From Deltaproteobacteria bacterium (GTDB lineage: Bacteria > Myxococcota_A > Polyangia > JAAYKL01), in NCBI GenBank assembly GCA_030621515.1, contig JAUXHN010000026.1, positions 1-33,455 on the forward strand: DNA of 33,455 nt, in the 5' to 3' direction. Shown in pieces: positions 17,157 through 25,882 of this stretch; the first letter of the stretch is position 1, and each line of letters opens with the position of its first letter. The notes beneath the pieces were generated by a model. The model did not search any database. It was not told the DNA's origin and saw nothing but the letters and a program-made list of their open reading frames with translations. Both the position numbers and the translations under genes were made by a program.

Positions 17157-17756
17157 ATGGTTGGCGGGCGCCGCCGTACTACGGACCATTTCTCCATGCG
17201 CGCAAGGCGCGAGAGCTACCCCGCACGATCGATTTACAAGCTTCAGGAAATCGACAACCGTGTTCACCTGTTCAAGAAAGGTGACAACGTTCTCGATCTG
17301 GGAGCCGCTCCGGGCTCGTGGACCTTGTACGCATCGAAGGTGGTGGGACCTGCCGGTAGAGTTGTAGCGGTGGACCGGGCCGACTTGACCATCGGAACCC
17401 CGGCAAACGTCACTTACATCAAGGCCGACGCGCTGGCCATCGAGCCCGCCGAGTTGACCTCCCTGATCGACGCCGATGGGTTTCAATCGGTGATCTCCGA
17501 CATGGCGCCGCGCACCAGTGGCCAGAAATTTGTAGATCAGACCCGATCGTACAACCTCTTTTGCAGAGCTCTCGAGCTCTCAGTCGCACTTTGCCGACAC
17601 GGCGGGAACTTCGTCGGCAAAATTTTCCAGGGCGAGGACTTCGAAAAAGCCAGGGATCTCGTTCGAGAGGCGTACGTGAAAACCCGCATCATACGGCCCA
17701 CCAGCGTGAGGTCCGAGAGCTACGAGACCTACATCGTCGGATTGTCGCGGCGATAA
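17157..17756 (+). CDS. rlmE: 23S rRNA (uridine-2'-O-)-methyltransferase RlmE/FtsJ
   Basis: This 199-aa RlmE/FtsJ/RrmJ homologue methylates the 2'-O of U2552 in the 23S rRNA A-loop in E. coli. The SAM-binding motif VLDLGAAPGSWTLYAS is present. The K-D-K-E catalytic tetrad is complete: Lys in RSIYKLQEID, Asp in ISDMAPRTSG, Lys in FVGKIFQGED and Glu in SYETYIVGLS. The N-terminal RARRESYPARS is also typical. It starts with ATG behind AGGG and lies eight bases after rplC, so the two are probably cotranscribed. Both products act on the large ribosomal subunit near the same region. Confidence 0.95.
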   Translation: MVGGRRRTTDHFSMRARRESYPARSIYKLQEIDNRVHLFKKGDNVLDLGAAPGSWTLYASKVVGPAGRVVAVDRADLTIGTPANVTYIKADALAIEPAELTSLIDADGFQSVISDMAPRTSGQKFVDQTRSYNLFCRALELSVALCRHGGNFVGKIFQGEDFEKARDLVREAYVKTRIIRPTSVRSESYETYIVGLSRR

Positions 17757-17789
17757 GCGCGGTGGGCGATAACGTGCTACTGTTCTAAG

Positions 17790-19853
17790 ATGATGAGATT
17801 GATTTCAGCATTCATCACCGCCCTGGCTCTGCTCCTTGCGGCCACGGCCCGGGCCGGTGACAACCCCGAAGATTCCGCGCGCCGGTTTGTCCGGGGGCAT
17901 GCGAGCGCGCTCGGTATGGACTTTCCGCAAGCGACGCTCGGCGATGCTTCCCACAGCGTCCACCTCGGCCAACACATCCTCTCCTTTCCCGTATTTCATC
18001 GCGATCTTCCGGTATTCTTCCATTCCGTGACCGTTCAGATCGACGACGAGGGGCGGGTGCTTCGGGTCACGGCGGGGACGAACGGACAGATCGATGGTGA
18101 CACGGTCCATCCATGCCCCGACGGGGAGCCGGCACGGGACTTTGCCCACATGCTGGATCTCAATCCCAGCATGGTCCTGTCGGGATGGCTCCGCGACCCC
18201 GAAGAGGGGTTGATCCCGGCTATCCGCGTGGATGTCCATCCCTTCGCACGCGAACCCTACTCGATCTACCTGGACGCGCGATCCTTGAACCCCCTGGAAA
18301 CTCAGCCGCTCATGTGGACCGCCGATCCTCTGGGTTCGGTGTTCGAGGAAAATCCCGTAACCACTCCTGACGTGCAGACCGTTTCCTTGCAGTATCTGAA
18401 CGAGCCGAAAGATATCCTGGAGGGAGCGTACGCCCACGTGGGGCGTTGCCTGGACGCCGAGACGTGCCCCGAGACTGAACCGACTGCGTTCCCGGACGAC
18501 GACGGCAACTTCATCTTTAATCCCCATCTGGGTCCATACACGCTCAACGATCCCTTTTCCGAGGTCAACGCCTACCACAACATCAGTCGGATCAACCACT
18601 GGGCACGGGACACCTTCGGCTGGGAGGGGCTATTCCAGGGCAACACCTGGATACACGTGAAGGTCGGGCAGGCCTGGTACAACGCAGCGTTCTACGGGGG
18701 CAACGACGAGATCGCGGCCTACATAGTCTTCGGCCAGGATGTTATCGATTTTGCGTACGACGCGGACGTGGCGTTCCACGAGTTCGGCCACGCCATCAAC
18801 CGTTCAATCCGCTCACACCCATGGTACCTTCGAGACGCCTACGGCATGGACGTGTCTCCATTTGGAATCGAGGAGGGGTTTGCGGACATATGGGCAACCA
18901 CCTACTCCGGCGATCCCGTCATGAACAGCTACGTGCTTCTCACGCGAACCGCCGACAACGACCTTGTCTGCCCCGATGATCTCATGTCCGAGGGACACAT
19001 GGAAGCGCGCATCCTTGCCGGTTTCGGCTGGGATGTACGGCAACGGATCGGCGCGCATGCGTGGAACCATATTGTCTATCGGACCCTCCATTTTCTGGAG
19101 TCCAACGCGGTGTTCGACGACTTCGTGGAGGCCCTGGCAAAATCGGCGGAGGATCTGGCGGATGAGGCCCTGGCCGGCCCTGCGAACTCCAAGGGGTGGC
19201 CCGAAATGGAGGCGGGCTTCGCGGACATTATCATGGAAGAGGGTGCGACCCGCGGCCTGTTCGACGAGGAATGCCTCCGGCGCCTGGTCCCCCTGCCCGA
19301 CGGAACGCCGAGGCGCATCTACGGGTACGGCCGGGATAGAACCAACAAGAGAAACCGCCCGACGGGCCTCCAGTGGAAGATTACCGGCGACGACGACACA
19401 AAGGCATTCAGACTCTACCTGGCATGGCGATACCCGGATCCGGACGAGGTCGAGCCGGGTTACCGGGTCCACATCTCCCGGGGGCATCCGGTGGAGGTCA
19501 CCTGGCTCAACGTCGACGACGTGGAGGAAGGCGAGGATGAGTTCACGGTCACGGCGGATCTGACCGTGGAGGCCTCGCCAGAATTTGTGGACTTCCCGGT
19601 CTGCGGGCTGGCGCCCCTGGAGGAGGGAGAAAACGTGTACATTCTGATCTCCGCGAACACGAAGGAGAGGATCTTCGTGGTGGACGTGGAGGCATTCTAC
19701 CTGACGACCCAACCACCCCCGCTCACCGATGGTGGTCTGCCGACCGTGTCCGTCGCCGCCGCCGGAGGAGGACCATCGTGCAACCACCTGGCGTGTGGAT
19801 CGACCGACGGTGCCCAGTCCCTGCTTGCCGCGATATCACAGATCCTGCAATGA
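17790..19853 (+). CDS. Secreted M36-like (fungalysin-type) zinc metallopeptidase
   Basis: This 687-aa protein has a signal peptide (to about ATARA). A propeptide-like region follows (SVHLGQHILSFPVFHRDLPVFFHSVTVQIDDEGRVLRVTAG), similar to fungalysin/thermolysin propeptides. The gluzincin core carries HEFGH at residues 330-334 (His-330, Glu-331, His-334) and EEGFADIWA at 361-369, giving the third zinc ligand about 27 residues later, as in M36/M4-like enzymes. A beta-rich C-terminal region contains FRLYLAWRYPDP..VEVTWLNVDD. The end is a glycine turn and CNHLAC with a short hydrophobic tail, loosely like a sorting tag but lacking the usual basic end. It probably degrades extracellular protein. 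ATG 17790 and 17793 are both possible, with no clear ribosome-binding site. Confidence 0.82.
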   Translation: MMRLISAFITALALLLAATARAGDNPEDSARRFVRGHASALGMDFPQATLGDASHSVHLGQHILSFPVFHRDLPVFFHSVTVQIDDEGRVLRVTAGTNGQIDGDTVHPCPDGEPARDFAHMLDLNPSMVLSGWLRDPEEGLIPAIRVDVHPFAREPYSIYLDARSLNPLETQPLMWTADPLGSVFEENPVTTPDVQTVSLQYLNEPKDILEGAYAHVGRCLDAETCPETEPTAFPDDDGNFIFNPHLGPYTLNDPFSEVNAYHNISRINHWARDTFGWEGLFQGNTWIHVKVGQAWYNAAFYGGNDEIAAYIVFGQDVIDFAYDADVAFHEFGHAINRSIRSHPWYLRDAYGMDVSPFGIEEGFADIWATTYSGDPVMNSYVLLTRTADNDLVCPDDLMSEGHMEARILAGFGWDVRQRIGAHAWNHIVYRTLHFLESNAVFDDFVEALAKSAEDLADEALAGPANSKGWPEMEAGFADIIMEEGATRGLFDEECLRRLVPLPDGTPRRIYGYGRDRTNKRNRPTGLQWKITGDDDTKAFRLYLAWRYPDPDEVEPGYRVHISRGHPVEVTWLNVDDVEEGEDEFTVTADLTVEASPEFVDFPVCGLAPLEEGENVYILISANTKERIFVVDVEAFYLTTQPPPLTDGGLPTVSVAAAGGGPSCNHLACGSTDGAQSLLAAISQILQ

Positions 19854-19868
19854 TTCCTTTTCAGGAAT
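19853..19868 (+). terminator. Short hairpin after the metallopeptidase
   Basis: ATTCCT-TTTC-AGGAAT gives a 6-bp stem starting at the stop codon, with no T-run behind it. TATAGT at 19882-19887 further on could be the -10 of the next gene, without a clear -35. Confidence 0.25.
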
Positions 19869-19940
19869 GCTCCAAAAAGGCTATAGTGCGCGCAACCGGC
19901 ACGTGGTCGAGGAAATCCGGCCTCCAAAAAGAGGTGCAAA

Positions 19941-20681
19941 ATGAAAAAACGAATCAACACGTTATTATTTCTGGCAGCCGCAGCAGTGATCTGCTCCGGA
20001 TGCGGCCAGGATGTGAAGATGGTCGAGGTGGAGCCCATGAAGATGCGCTTCTCCAAAACGACCCAGAGCGACAAGATCACAGCCAAGGCGCTTGACATAA
20101 TCAGCGCCGAGGTACCTGGAGTTCACTTCACCTTCTCGTCCGAAAACCCGGCCATAGCCTCGGTCACGTCCGACGGGCTGGTCAAGCCGGAGGGAGACGG
20201 GTCCACCGCCATCGTCGTGAAGACGAAAGAAGGCGTCACGGGCGAATGCTTCGTTACCGTCTGCCTTCCCAAGGAAATGATCTGCGATCCGGGTGACGAG
20301 CTCAAGCTGAAGGTCGGCACCGCAGCGCCCATCAGGTGTCACGTCGTGGATTGCAAGGACGAACAATTGTCAAACGCCAAGATCGAGTTTGTGGAGGCTG
20401 ACTCCAAGATGGTTCTGAAGGAGGAGCCCATGACGTCGCAGGGCCGCACCTCCATGGCCTTTATCGGTCTCGCGGTTGGTGACACAACGGTCACAGTCAA
20501 GTCGTTCACATTCGAACAAGCGATCAAGGTGCGCGTTGACGAACAGACCTTCCTGCCGGGCATGGGCCCGAATTCCGGAGGAGGAGGCGGCGGCGGTGGT
20601 GGCAAAAAGGGTGGCGACGATCCCTATGCCGGGGGCGGAAATCGTTTCGACCACATTTTGGGTAATATGAAATTCAATTGA
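19941..20681 (+). CDS. Lipoprotein with Big2-like Ig fold and Gly-rich tail
   Basis: This 246-aa protein has a signal peptide ending in lipobox CSGC. Residues from about 50 to 105 resemble a Big2-type bacterial immunoglobulin domain (VHFTFSSENPAIASVTSDGLVKPEGDGSTAIVV). A second beta-rich part follows (IRCHVVDCKDEQLSNAKIEFV..GRTSMAFIGLAVGDTTVTVK), so there may be two Ig-like domains. Two CxC-spaced cysteines may form disulfides. The C-terminus has a run of nine glycines and KKGGDDPYAGGGNRFDHI, likely a flexible tail. It lies between a metallopeptidase and an outer-membrane barrel candidate and may be surface-exposed or a periplasmic partner. GAGGTG six bases before the ATG supports the start. 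Function unknown. Confidence 0.8.
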   Translation: MKKRINTLLFLAAAAVICSGCGQDVKMVEVEPMKMRFSKTTQSDKITAKALDIISAEVPGVHFTFSSENPAIASVTSDGLVKPEGDGSTAIVVKTKEGVTGECFVTVCLPKEMICDPGDELKLKVGTAAPIRCHVVDCKDEQLSNAKIEFVEADSKMVLKEEPMTSQGRTSMAFIGLAVGDTTVTVKSFTFEQAIKVRVDEQTFLPGMGPNSGGGGGGGGGKKGGDDPYAGGGNRFDHILGNMKFN

Positions 20682-20693
20682 TGTGTTCTTGAC

Positions 20694-20722
20694 TTGAAAT
20701 CAGTCTACTTGGTACGTTTAAC
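20694..20722 (+). promoter_or_regulatory. Promoter of the outer-membrane protein gene
   Basis: TTGAAA (20694-20699), a 17-base spacer and TTTAAC (20717-20722) end about 36 bases before the ATG. An overlapping TTGACT at 20689 is a weaker alternative -35. Confidence 0.5.
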
Positions 20723-20758
20723 TCGTCTTGTAAAGTCAGATTTTGACAGGAGTTCTCA

Positions 20759-21736
20759 ATGGATCGATCGGTGACGAGCTTCTTTCTCGGCATCTTTTTC
20801 GGTATGGCAATCCTGGTCGCTCCCGCGCCCTCGCAGGCCAACAAGCTCGATCTGGCCATCGGGCGTTTCATCCACTGCGATTACCCATCTCAGTGCAAGG
20901 CAGACATCGCGGAATATGAGCGGTTCATGGCCGAGTATGCCTTCGGGCTCTCACCAAAGCTCATGGCGCCGGCCAGCACACTGGGATACTCGGGGTTCTA
21001 CATGGCTCTCGAAGGATCCCTGACACCCACCCCGGACGGCGGCGATCCCAAGAGGTGGTACAAGGGGGTGGGCCCCCTGGATGAGTCCCCGGGCGTGATG
21101 TTCTTCCCCTCGGTCCATGTCAGAAAGGGCCTGCCCTGGTCGATGGAGCTCGGCGGAACAATCAACTACCTCTCCCAATCGGAACTTGTCGGGCTCGGCG
21201 CCGACGTCAAGTGGTCCATCTTCGAGGGTTACAGACACGGTTTCAGGGGCGTCTTGCCGGACGTCGCCGCGCGCGGCTCCGTGGTGCGGGTTCTGGGACA
21301 GTCCGATATCGACATGACCATAATCGGCGTCGATGCGTCCATGTCCTATCCGTTCGGTATCGGCGGGATGCTCTCGCTCACACCTTACGTCGGATGGCAG
21401 TACCTGTGGACCCTCATCCGAACCGAGCCCCTCACCTACCGCGAGGATATCGGCGACTCGGTCGTTTATCATCCCCCGGAGGGATCCGACTGGGATACCA
21501 CCGGGCTGTCCGGCCCCAACCTGGAGCGCATGAAGCTGTTTCTCGGATTCGTGCTCCAGTACGAGTTGCTCGTCATCACCATAGAAGTAGATTGGGGCCT
21601 GGCCACCGACTGGGAAACCGCCGTGGAAGATGACGAGCGTTACTATACGGACGGCGCCGATCAAGATCCGGAACAACTCCACACCGAAGTCGGCCATCAA
21701 ATCCAGATCAATGGCGGCGTCGGCATGCAGTTTTAG
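20759..21736 (+). CDS. Putative outer-membrane beta-barrel protein
   Basis: This 325-aa protein starts with a signal peptide (FFLGIFFGMAILVAPAPSQA, cleavage near residue 27). The rest alternates short polar and hydrophobic stretches suited to amphipathic strands: FYMALEGSLTP, FFPSVHVRKGLPWSMELGGTINYL, MTIIGVDASMSYPF, LSLTPYVGWQYLW and MKLFLGFVLQYELLVITIEVDWG. It ends in INGGVGMQF, with the C-terminal Phe that is typical of proteins inserted by the BAM complex. Two cysteines occur near the start (HCDYPSQC). No porin or transporter family can be named. AGGAG sits six bases upstream of the ATG. It is followed 12 bases later by a tiny lipoprotein gene. Confidence 0.75.
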   Translation: MDRSVTSFFLGIFFGMAILVAPAPSQANKLDLAIGRFIHCDYPSQCKADIAEYERFMAEYAFGLSPKLMAPASTLGYSGFYMALEGSLTPTPDGGDPKRWYKGVGPLDESPGVMFFPSVHVRKGLPWSMELGGTINYLSQSELVGLGADVKWSIFEGYRHGFRGVLPDVAARGSVVRVLGQSDIDMTIIGVDASMSYPFGIGGMLSLTPYVGWQYLWTLIRTEPLTYREDIGDSVVYHPPEGSDWDTTGLSGPNLERMKLFLGFVLQYELLVITIEVDWGLATDWETAVEDDERYYTDGADQDPEQLHTEVGHQIQINGGVGMQF

Positions 21737-21748
21737 TCCGGCTCCGGC

Positions 21749-21952
21749 TTGCGCTTTTTTCTCATAATCCTCGTTCTGTTCGCTGCCCTGGCAATAGGCG
21801 GCTGTTTGCGTCCTCTGGAGCTTGGTCTGGGTGCGTCCGACCTCACCGACTCGGGTACGGATACCGGCACCAACGATACGGACAGCGACACAAGCGACCC
21901 CACGGACGCCGGAGACGACGACGCGGGTGTACCCGACGGCTCGCCCACATGA
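21749..21952 (+). CDS. Tiny lipoprotein with acidic Thr/Ser/Asp tail
   Basis: This 67-aa product begins with a hydrophobic leader and a good lipobox (AIGGC), followed by CLRPLELGLGASDL. About 40 residues made mainly of Thr, Asp, Ser and Gly come next (TDTGTNDTDSDTSDPTD...). It echoes the linker of the protein at 10244 but is short and irregular, and lacks any globular domain. The start is a TTG without a clear Shine-Dalgarno, so it is uncertain. Its stop overlaps the pcnB ATG as ATGA, so the two may be translationally coupled. It may be a degraded lipoprotein remnant. Confidence 0.55.
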   Translation: MRFFLIILVLFAALAIGGCLRPLELGLGASDLTDSGTDTGTNDTDSDTSDPTDAGDDDAGVPDGSPT

Positions 21953-23223
21953 TCCAGAGTCACAACGATTGCTTCTCCTCGCCTCCTCCTCCCGATGTGG
22001 ACTGCTCTTTGAGAATCGTCAAACACACCATTCCGTTCAGCATGCTCGATCCGGACGCTGTCAAGGCATTGAGGCGGATCAACCGGTTCGGCTACAAGGC
22101 CTACCTGGTGGGCGGCTGTGTTCGGGACATTCTACTGGGCAGGCAACCCAAGGATTTCGACGTGGTCACGTCGGCGATGCCCGCCGAAATGAGGCGCATG
22201 TTTCGCAACTGCCGGCTGATCGGAAGACGTTTTCGGCTGGCGCATCTGCACTTCAAAAACAGAAAGATAATCGAGGTCGCCACTTTCAGAAGAAGCCCCA
22301 CGGAAGAAGACGACATGTCCATCCGCCACGCGGCGGAGAACCTCTTTGGAGGTCCGGCTGACGACGCCATCCGCAGGGATTTTACGATCAACGCCCTGAT
22401 GTACGATGTGGGTGCGAAGGAAATCCACGACTGGGTTCACGGGCTGCAGGACATCGAGAGGCGCCTGCTTCGAACCATCGGCGATCCGAACCGCCGCATT
22501 TCGGAGGATCCCGTGCGCATCCTGCGCGCGGTGAAATTCGGCGTTCACCTGGACCTCACAATTGACCCGGGACTGATGGAGGCAATGCGCACACACGCGC
22601 CGCTCATCACAAACTGCGCGCCCGCGAGACTCGTGGAAGAAATCTTCAAGCTCCTGCGCAGCGGATCGTCCACTCGCTGCCTCGAACTGATTCACGACAT
22701 CGGCGTGCTCGATCAGTTGATGCCCGCCCTCGGATCGTTCGTGACCGCGAACACCGACGAACGCTCGACGTGGGCGCCGCTCGAGCGGGCGGACGCAATG
22801 GTTCGCCATGGCCGCGCCGTATCCGACTCCGTACTCCTTGCGGCCCTCCTCTTCGAGGCATGCAGGGAATCCCTCGAGGCAGGGGGGGACGCCTCCAAAA
22901 AACTGGAGCAGGTACTCGAACCGCTCGTACAACCGATGCCGTTCACGCGCCGGCACATGACCAGAGTCCGCCAGATCTTTCTGGCTCAGCGGCGACTTGC
23001 GCAGGGACCGCACACCCTCCGGGCCCGCAAGATCCTCGATCGCGAATACGCCGCCGAAGCGGTAGATCTCATGGAGATCACATTCCGAGAAGATCAACAC
23101 GAACAATACGTAGCTCCCTGGCGCAAGGCGCTGACCTCCAGATACGGAACGGGAACCTATGAGCCCCCGTCGAAACCCCGCCGGCGAAGGCGACGGCGGC
23201 CCCCTCCCCGGTCGACCGACTAG
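21949..23223 (+). CDS. pcnB: Poly(A) polymerase family protein (PcnB-like)
   Basis: This 424-aa nucleotidyltransferase has the head motif LVGGCVRDILLGRQPKDFDVVTSA (residues 53-76) with DFD at 69-71. It has the PAP-I-type stretch CRLIGRRFRLAHLHF (88-102), then RRDFTINALMYD (142-153) and ISEDPVRILRAVKF. The C-terminus is very basic (PPSKPRRRRRRRPPPRSTD), as in poly(A) polymerase I, where it helps RNA binding. The role would be 3' polyadenylation of RNA to promote decay. The other family member at 8881 has CCA-adding features. ATG 21949 overlaps the stop of the tiny lipoprotein. A later start near residue 32 (MLDPDAVKA) is possible because the first 30 residues look non-conserved. Confidence 0.9.
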   Translation: MIQSHNDCFSSPPPPDVDCSLRIVKHTIPFSMLDPDAVKALRRINRFGYKAYLVGGCVRDILLGRQPKDFDVVTSAMPAEMRRMFRNCRLIGRRFRLAHLHFKNRKIIEVATFRRSPTEEDDMSIRHAAENLFGGPADDAIRRDFTINALMYDVGAKEIHDWVHGLQDIERRLLRTIGDPNRRISEDPVRILRAVKFGVHLDLTIDPGLMEAMRTHAPLITNCAPARLVEEIFKLLRSGSSTRCLELIHDIGVLDQLMPALGSFVTANTDERSTWAPLERADAMVRHGRAVSDSVLLAALLFEACRESLEAGGDASKKLEQVLEPLVQPMPFTRRHMTRVRQIFLAQRRLAQGPHTLRARKILDREYAAEAVDLMEITFREDQHEQYVAPWRKALTSRYGTGTYEPPSKPRRRRRRRPPPRSTD

Positions 23224-23246
23224 GAACTATCATTACCTGCGACCGG

Positions 23247-23275
23247 TTGTTTCCGCCTCCGATAGATTGTACGAT
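23247..23275 (+). promoter_or_regulatory. Promoter candidate at the histidine-kinase start
   Basis: TTGTTT (23247-23252), a 17-base spacer and TACGAT (23270-23275, 4 of 6). The predicted start is close to 23283, the A of the ATG, and no Shine-Dalgarno is visible. Confidence 0.3.
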
Positions 23276-23282
23276 GAGTTAA

Positions 23283-25253
23283 ATGAGTGAGCGCCTCAAC
23301 GACCTTCCGGCGGGAACAGCCTCCCAGACATTGGATGTGGATGTCTTTCTTTCCATGGCGGAGCAAGCATCCGACGGGATCCTCCTGGCCCAGGACGATA
23401 TCATCGCATATGTAAATCCTCGCATGTCCCAGATGCTGGGCATTGCCCGAGAGGAGGTGACCGGCGTCAACCTGCGCGCCGGCACCTTCCCGGAAAGTCT
23501 CAACCGGATCGGCAGGCTGATCTCCGATCAGCCCAGCACTGAAAAGATCAACACGGTCTTCACAACACAGATCACACAAAAAAGCGGAGAGATCGTGGAC
23601 CTGGAGTTCACGTACGGAGTTGCGTCCCTCAAGGGCCGACCGGCACACCTTTTGATCGCGCGGGATACGTCCAATAGACAATACACTATTCGCCGTTTCA
23701 AGGAGAGCGAGGAACGGTACAGGATCATCTTCGAGTCGGCCAACGATGCGATCTTCACCATGAGGGATGATCGTTTCATCGAATGCAACTCCAAGACTCT
23801 CGAGATGTTCGATTGTACGCGAAAACAGATCCTCGGCGAGCCTCCGTATCGGTTCTCACCGAGGCTTCAACCCTGCGGAACTATCTCCAAGGAGCTGGCC
23901 CTGCGGTACATTCAGCGAGCCTTCAACGGAGAGCCGCAGTTCTTTGAATGGATGCACACGAGATTCGACGGGACCCCTTTCGAGGCGGAGGTGTCCCTGA
24001 ACAGAGTCGAATTGAACGAGGAAATCTTTCTTCAGGCGATCGTCAGGGATATCTCGCACAGGAAAAATACCGAAAAGGAGCAGCGCGACTCAGAAGACAA
24101 GATGCGGCAGACTCAGAAACTGGAGAGCCTCGGCATCCTCGCGGGAGGGATTGCGCACGACTTCAACAACCTGCTGATGGGAATCCTGGGCAACGCGGAT
24201 CTGGTGCTCAGGCGCCTGCCCGAATCCGATCCATCCGTGAGGAACCTCACCACTATTCTCACCGCAGCGCAGCGGGCCGCAGATCTCAGCAAGCAGATGT
24301 TGGCGTACTCCGGAAAGGGCGCCTTTATAGTGGAGGCGCTTCTCCTGAACGATATCGCAAGGGAAATGAAGGAACTGCTGGAGGTGTCGATATCAAAGAG
24401 CATAAAACTCCAGTTTCAACTGGCTGATACCCTGCCGCCCATCGAGGCCGACGCCACGCAGATACGACAGGTGATCATGAATCTGATCACCAACGCGTCC
24501 GAGGCCATCGGCAACGGCCCCGGCGTTATCACCGTTACTACCACGTCGATGGAGTGCGATCGAACCTCTCTGTCTTCGGGGCAACTCGATGACGATCTTC
24601 CCGAAGGCACTTATGTATCTTGTCTGGTATCCGACGACGGCGTCGGGATGGACAGCGCCACCAGAGAAAAGATCTTCGACCCGTTCTTCTCCACAAAGTT
24701 CACCGGTCGAGGGCTCGGACTGGCCGCGGTGCTGGGAATAGTCCGAGGACACAATGGCGCGATCCGTGTCGTGAGCACGCCAAACGAGGGGTCTGAATTC
24801 GAGATCTTGCTGCCGGCTTCCACTGCAACCCCTGTACCGCGGGCAGACGACATCACCGGCCCCGTGGAGACAGGTAAAAAGAGCGCGAAGTTCGTCCTGA
24901 TCGTCGATGATGAAGAGACCGTGCTGACAACGACGAAACAGATGCTCACCGAATACGGCTATCAGGTGCTCACCGCCAAGGACGGCCACAGCAGCCTGGC
25001 GATCTTCGAAAAGAACGCCGACGACATTTCAGTCGTCCTGCTCGACCTGACCATGCCGAAGATGGGTGGAGAAGACACCCTTGCCGAGATGAGGAAAATT
25101 CGCAAGAACGCACGAATCATCATCATGAGCGGCTATAACGAGCAGGAGATCGCCAACCGCTTCCCCGGCGACGGTCCAAATGATCTTCTGGAAAAGCCTT
25201 TTGGAATTGCTTCACTGATAAAGAAAATTGACCGGCAATTCACAGTCGAATAA
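23283..25253 (+). CDS. Hybrid histidine kinase: PAS-PAS-HisKA-HATPase-REC
   Basis: This 656-aa protein shows, in order, two PAS-like domains (about residues 20-140 and 145-265), a phospho-acceptor helix with GGIAHDFNNLLMGILGNADL (His-292), and a HATPase_c domain. The N box is QVIMNLITNASEAIG, followed by VSDDGVGMD, FDPFFSTKFTGRGLGLAAVLGIVRGH. It ends in a receiver domain (LIVDDEETVLTTTKQML, phospho-acceptor Asp-588 in LLDLTMPKMGG, Lys in LLEKPFG). There are no membrane segments, so it senses an internal signal. It has no output domain, and its receiver probably hands phosphate to another protein. It lies 71 bases before the V4R-like gene, with which it may form a signalling unit. Confidence 0.93.
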   Translation: MSERLNDLPAGTASQTLDVDVFLSMAEQASDGILLAQDDIIAYVNPRMSQMLGIAREEVTGVNLRAGTFPESLNRIGRLISDQPSTEKINTVFTTQITQKSGEIVDLEFTYGVASLKGRPAHLLIARDTSNRQYTIRRFKESEERYRIIFESANDAIFTMRDDRFIECNSKTLEMFDCTRKQILGEPPYRFSPRLQPCGTISKELALRYIQRAFNGEPQFFEWMHTRFDGTPFEAEVSLNRVELNEEIFLQAIVRDISHRKNTEKEQRDSEDKMRQTQKLESLGILAGGIAHDFNNLLMGILGNADLVLRRLPESDPSVRNLTTILTAAQRAADLSKQMLAYSGKGAFIVEALLLNDIAREMKELLEVSISKSIKLQFQLADTLPPIEADATQIRQVIMNLITNASEAIGNGPGVITVTTTSMECDRTSLSSGQLDDDLPEGTYVSCLVSDDGVGMDSATREKIFDPFFSTKFTGRGLGLAAVLGIVRGHNGAIRVVSTPNEGSEFEILLPASTATPVPRADDITGPVETGKKSAKFVLIVDDEETVLTTTKQMLTEYGYQVLTAKDGHSSLAIFEKNADDISVVLLDLTMPKMGGEDTLAEMRKIRKNARIIIMSGYNEQEIANRFPGDGPNDLLEKPFGIASLIKKIDRQFTVE

Positions 25254-25324
25254 AATCTATTGTCAGTATGTTCCAACGTCGGTGAATCATTTGCATCGCC
25301 GCGTTCACGGAAAGGACCTTGAGA

Positions 25325-25879
25325 ATGACTCAATCCGCGTTCGACGCAACCGGGTTTTTTCGATTCGATCTTGCGAACGGATCGATCATATCCCGTGAAG
25401 GCGAACAGCTCGCACTGATCCCGGTGGATCTGCTCGATGCGCTCGAACCGGGCGAGAAAACAAGGCAACGCTCCATAGCCTTCGGCAAGACACACGGGAA
25501 ACGCTTCTCCGAAATCATCGCGGGTCTGACGGAGCCTCCGGGGGTGGAGAACCTCGCGGACTATCTTGGCGGGCTGACTGCAGTCTTCGGGCTTGGGAGA
25601 TCGGTGGTGGAAATTCGGGGGAACGCGATCCTTTTCCGGCTCATATCCGGCAGAAAAATGAGCGATGGGGTTGTAACCCTGCTGACCGGGTTCCTTGCCG
25701 GGTTCATGAGTGAGATCGAGCCTGAGACAACTTTCGAAATTCTGCACATGCAAACGGACGATGACGGAGACCTCTTTTGGGCCGGTAATCCCAAAGCGAT
25801 CGAACAGGTCAAAGATTGGCTCGCCGATGGAGTGAAACCCATGGAAGCACTCTGGCTCTTGTCAGAGGAGGGCAGGTAG
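25325..25879 (+). CDS. Uncharacterised protein resembling V4R-domain proteins
   Basis: This 184-aa soluble protein has no signal peptide. Residues 90-140 have the rhythm of a V4R (4-vinyl-reductase-like) domain: YLGGLTAVFGLGRSVVEIRG, then VVTLLTGFLAGFMSEIEPETTFEILHMQ, then a DGDLFWAG turn. The conserved cysteines and final Cys-x-Phe usual in V4R proteins are missing, so this is a family suggestion only. V4R-type domains often bind small hydrophobic ligands in sensory proteins, which would suit the adjacent kinase. ATG 25325 is favoured by AGGA eight bases upstream; TTG 25319 is too close to it. The next gene starts three bases after its stop. Confidence 0.7.
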   Translation: MTQSAFDATGFFRFDLANGSIISREGEQLALIPVDLLDALEPGEKTRQRSIAFGKTHGKRFSEIIAGLTEPPGVENLADYLGGLTAVFGLGRSVVEIRGNAILFRLISGRKMSDGVVTLLTGFLAGFMSEIEPETTFEILHMQTDDDGDLFWAGNPKAIEQVKDWLADGVKPMEALWLLSEEGR

Positions 25880-25882
25880 AAA

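Noticed and set aside
18434-18446. CCCACGTGGG palindrome as a parS site
   Set aside because: It lies in the peptidase coding region and lacks the flanking bases of parS.
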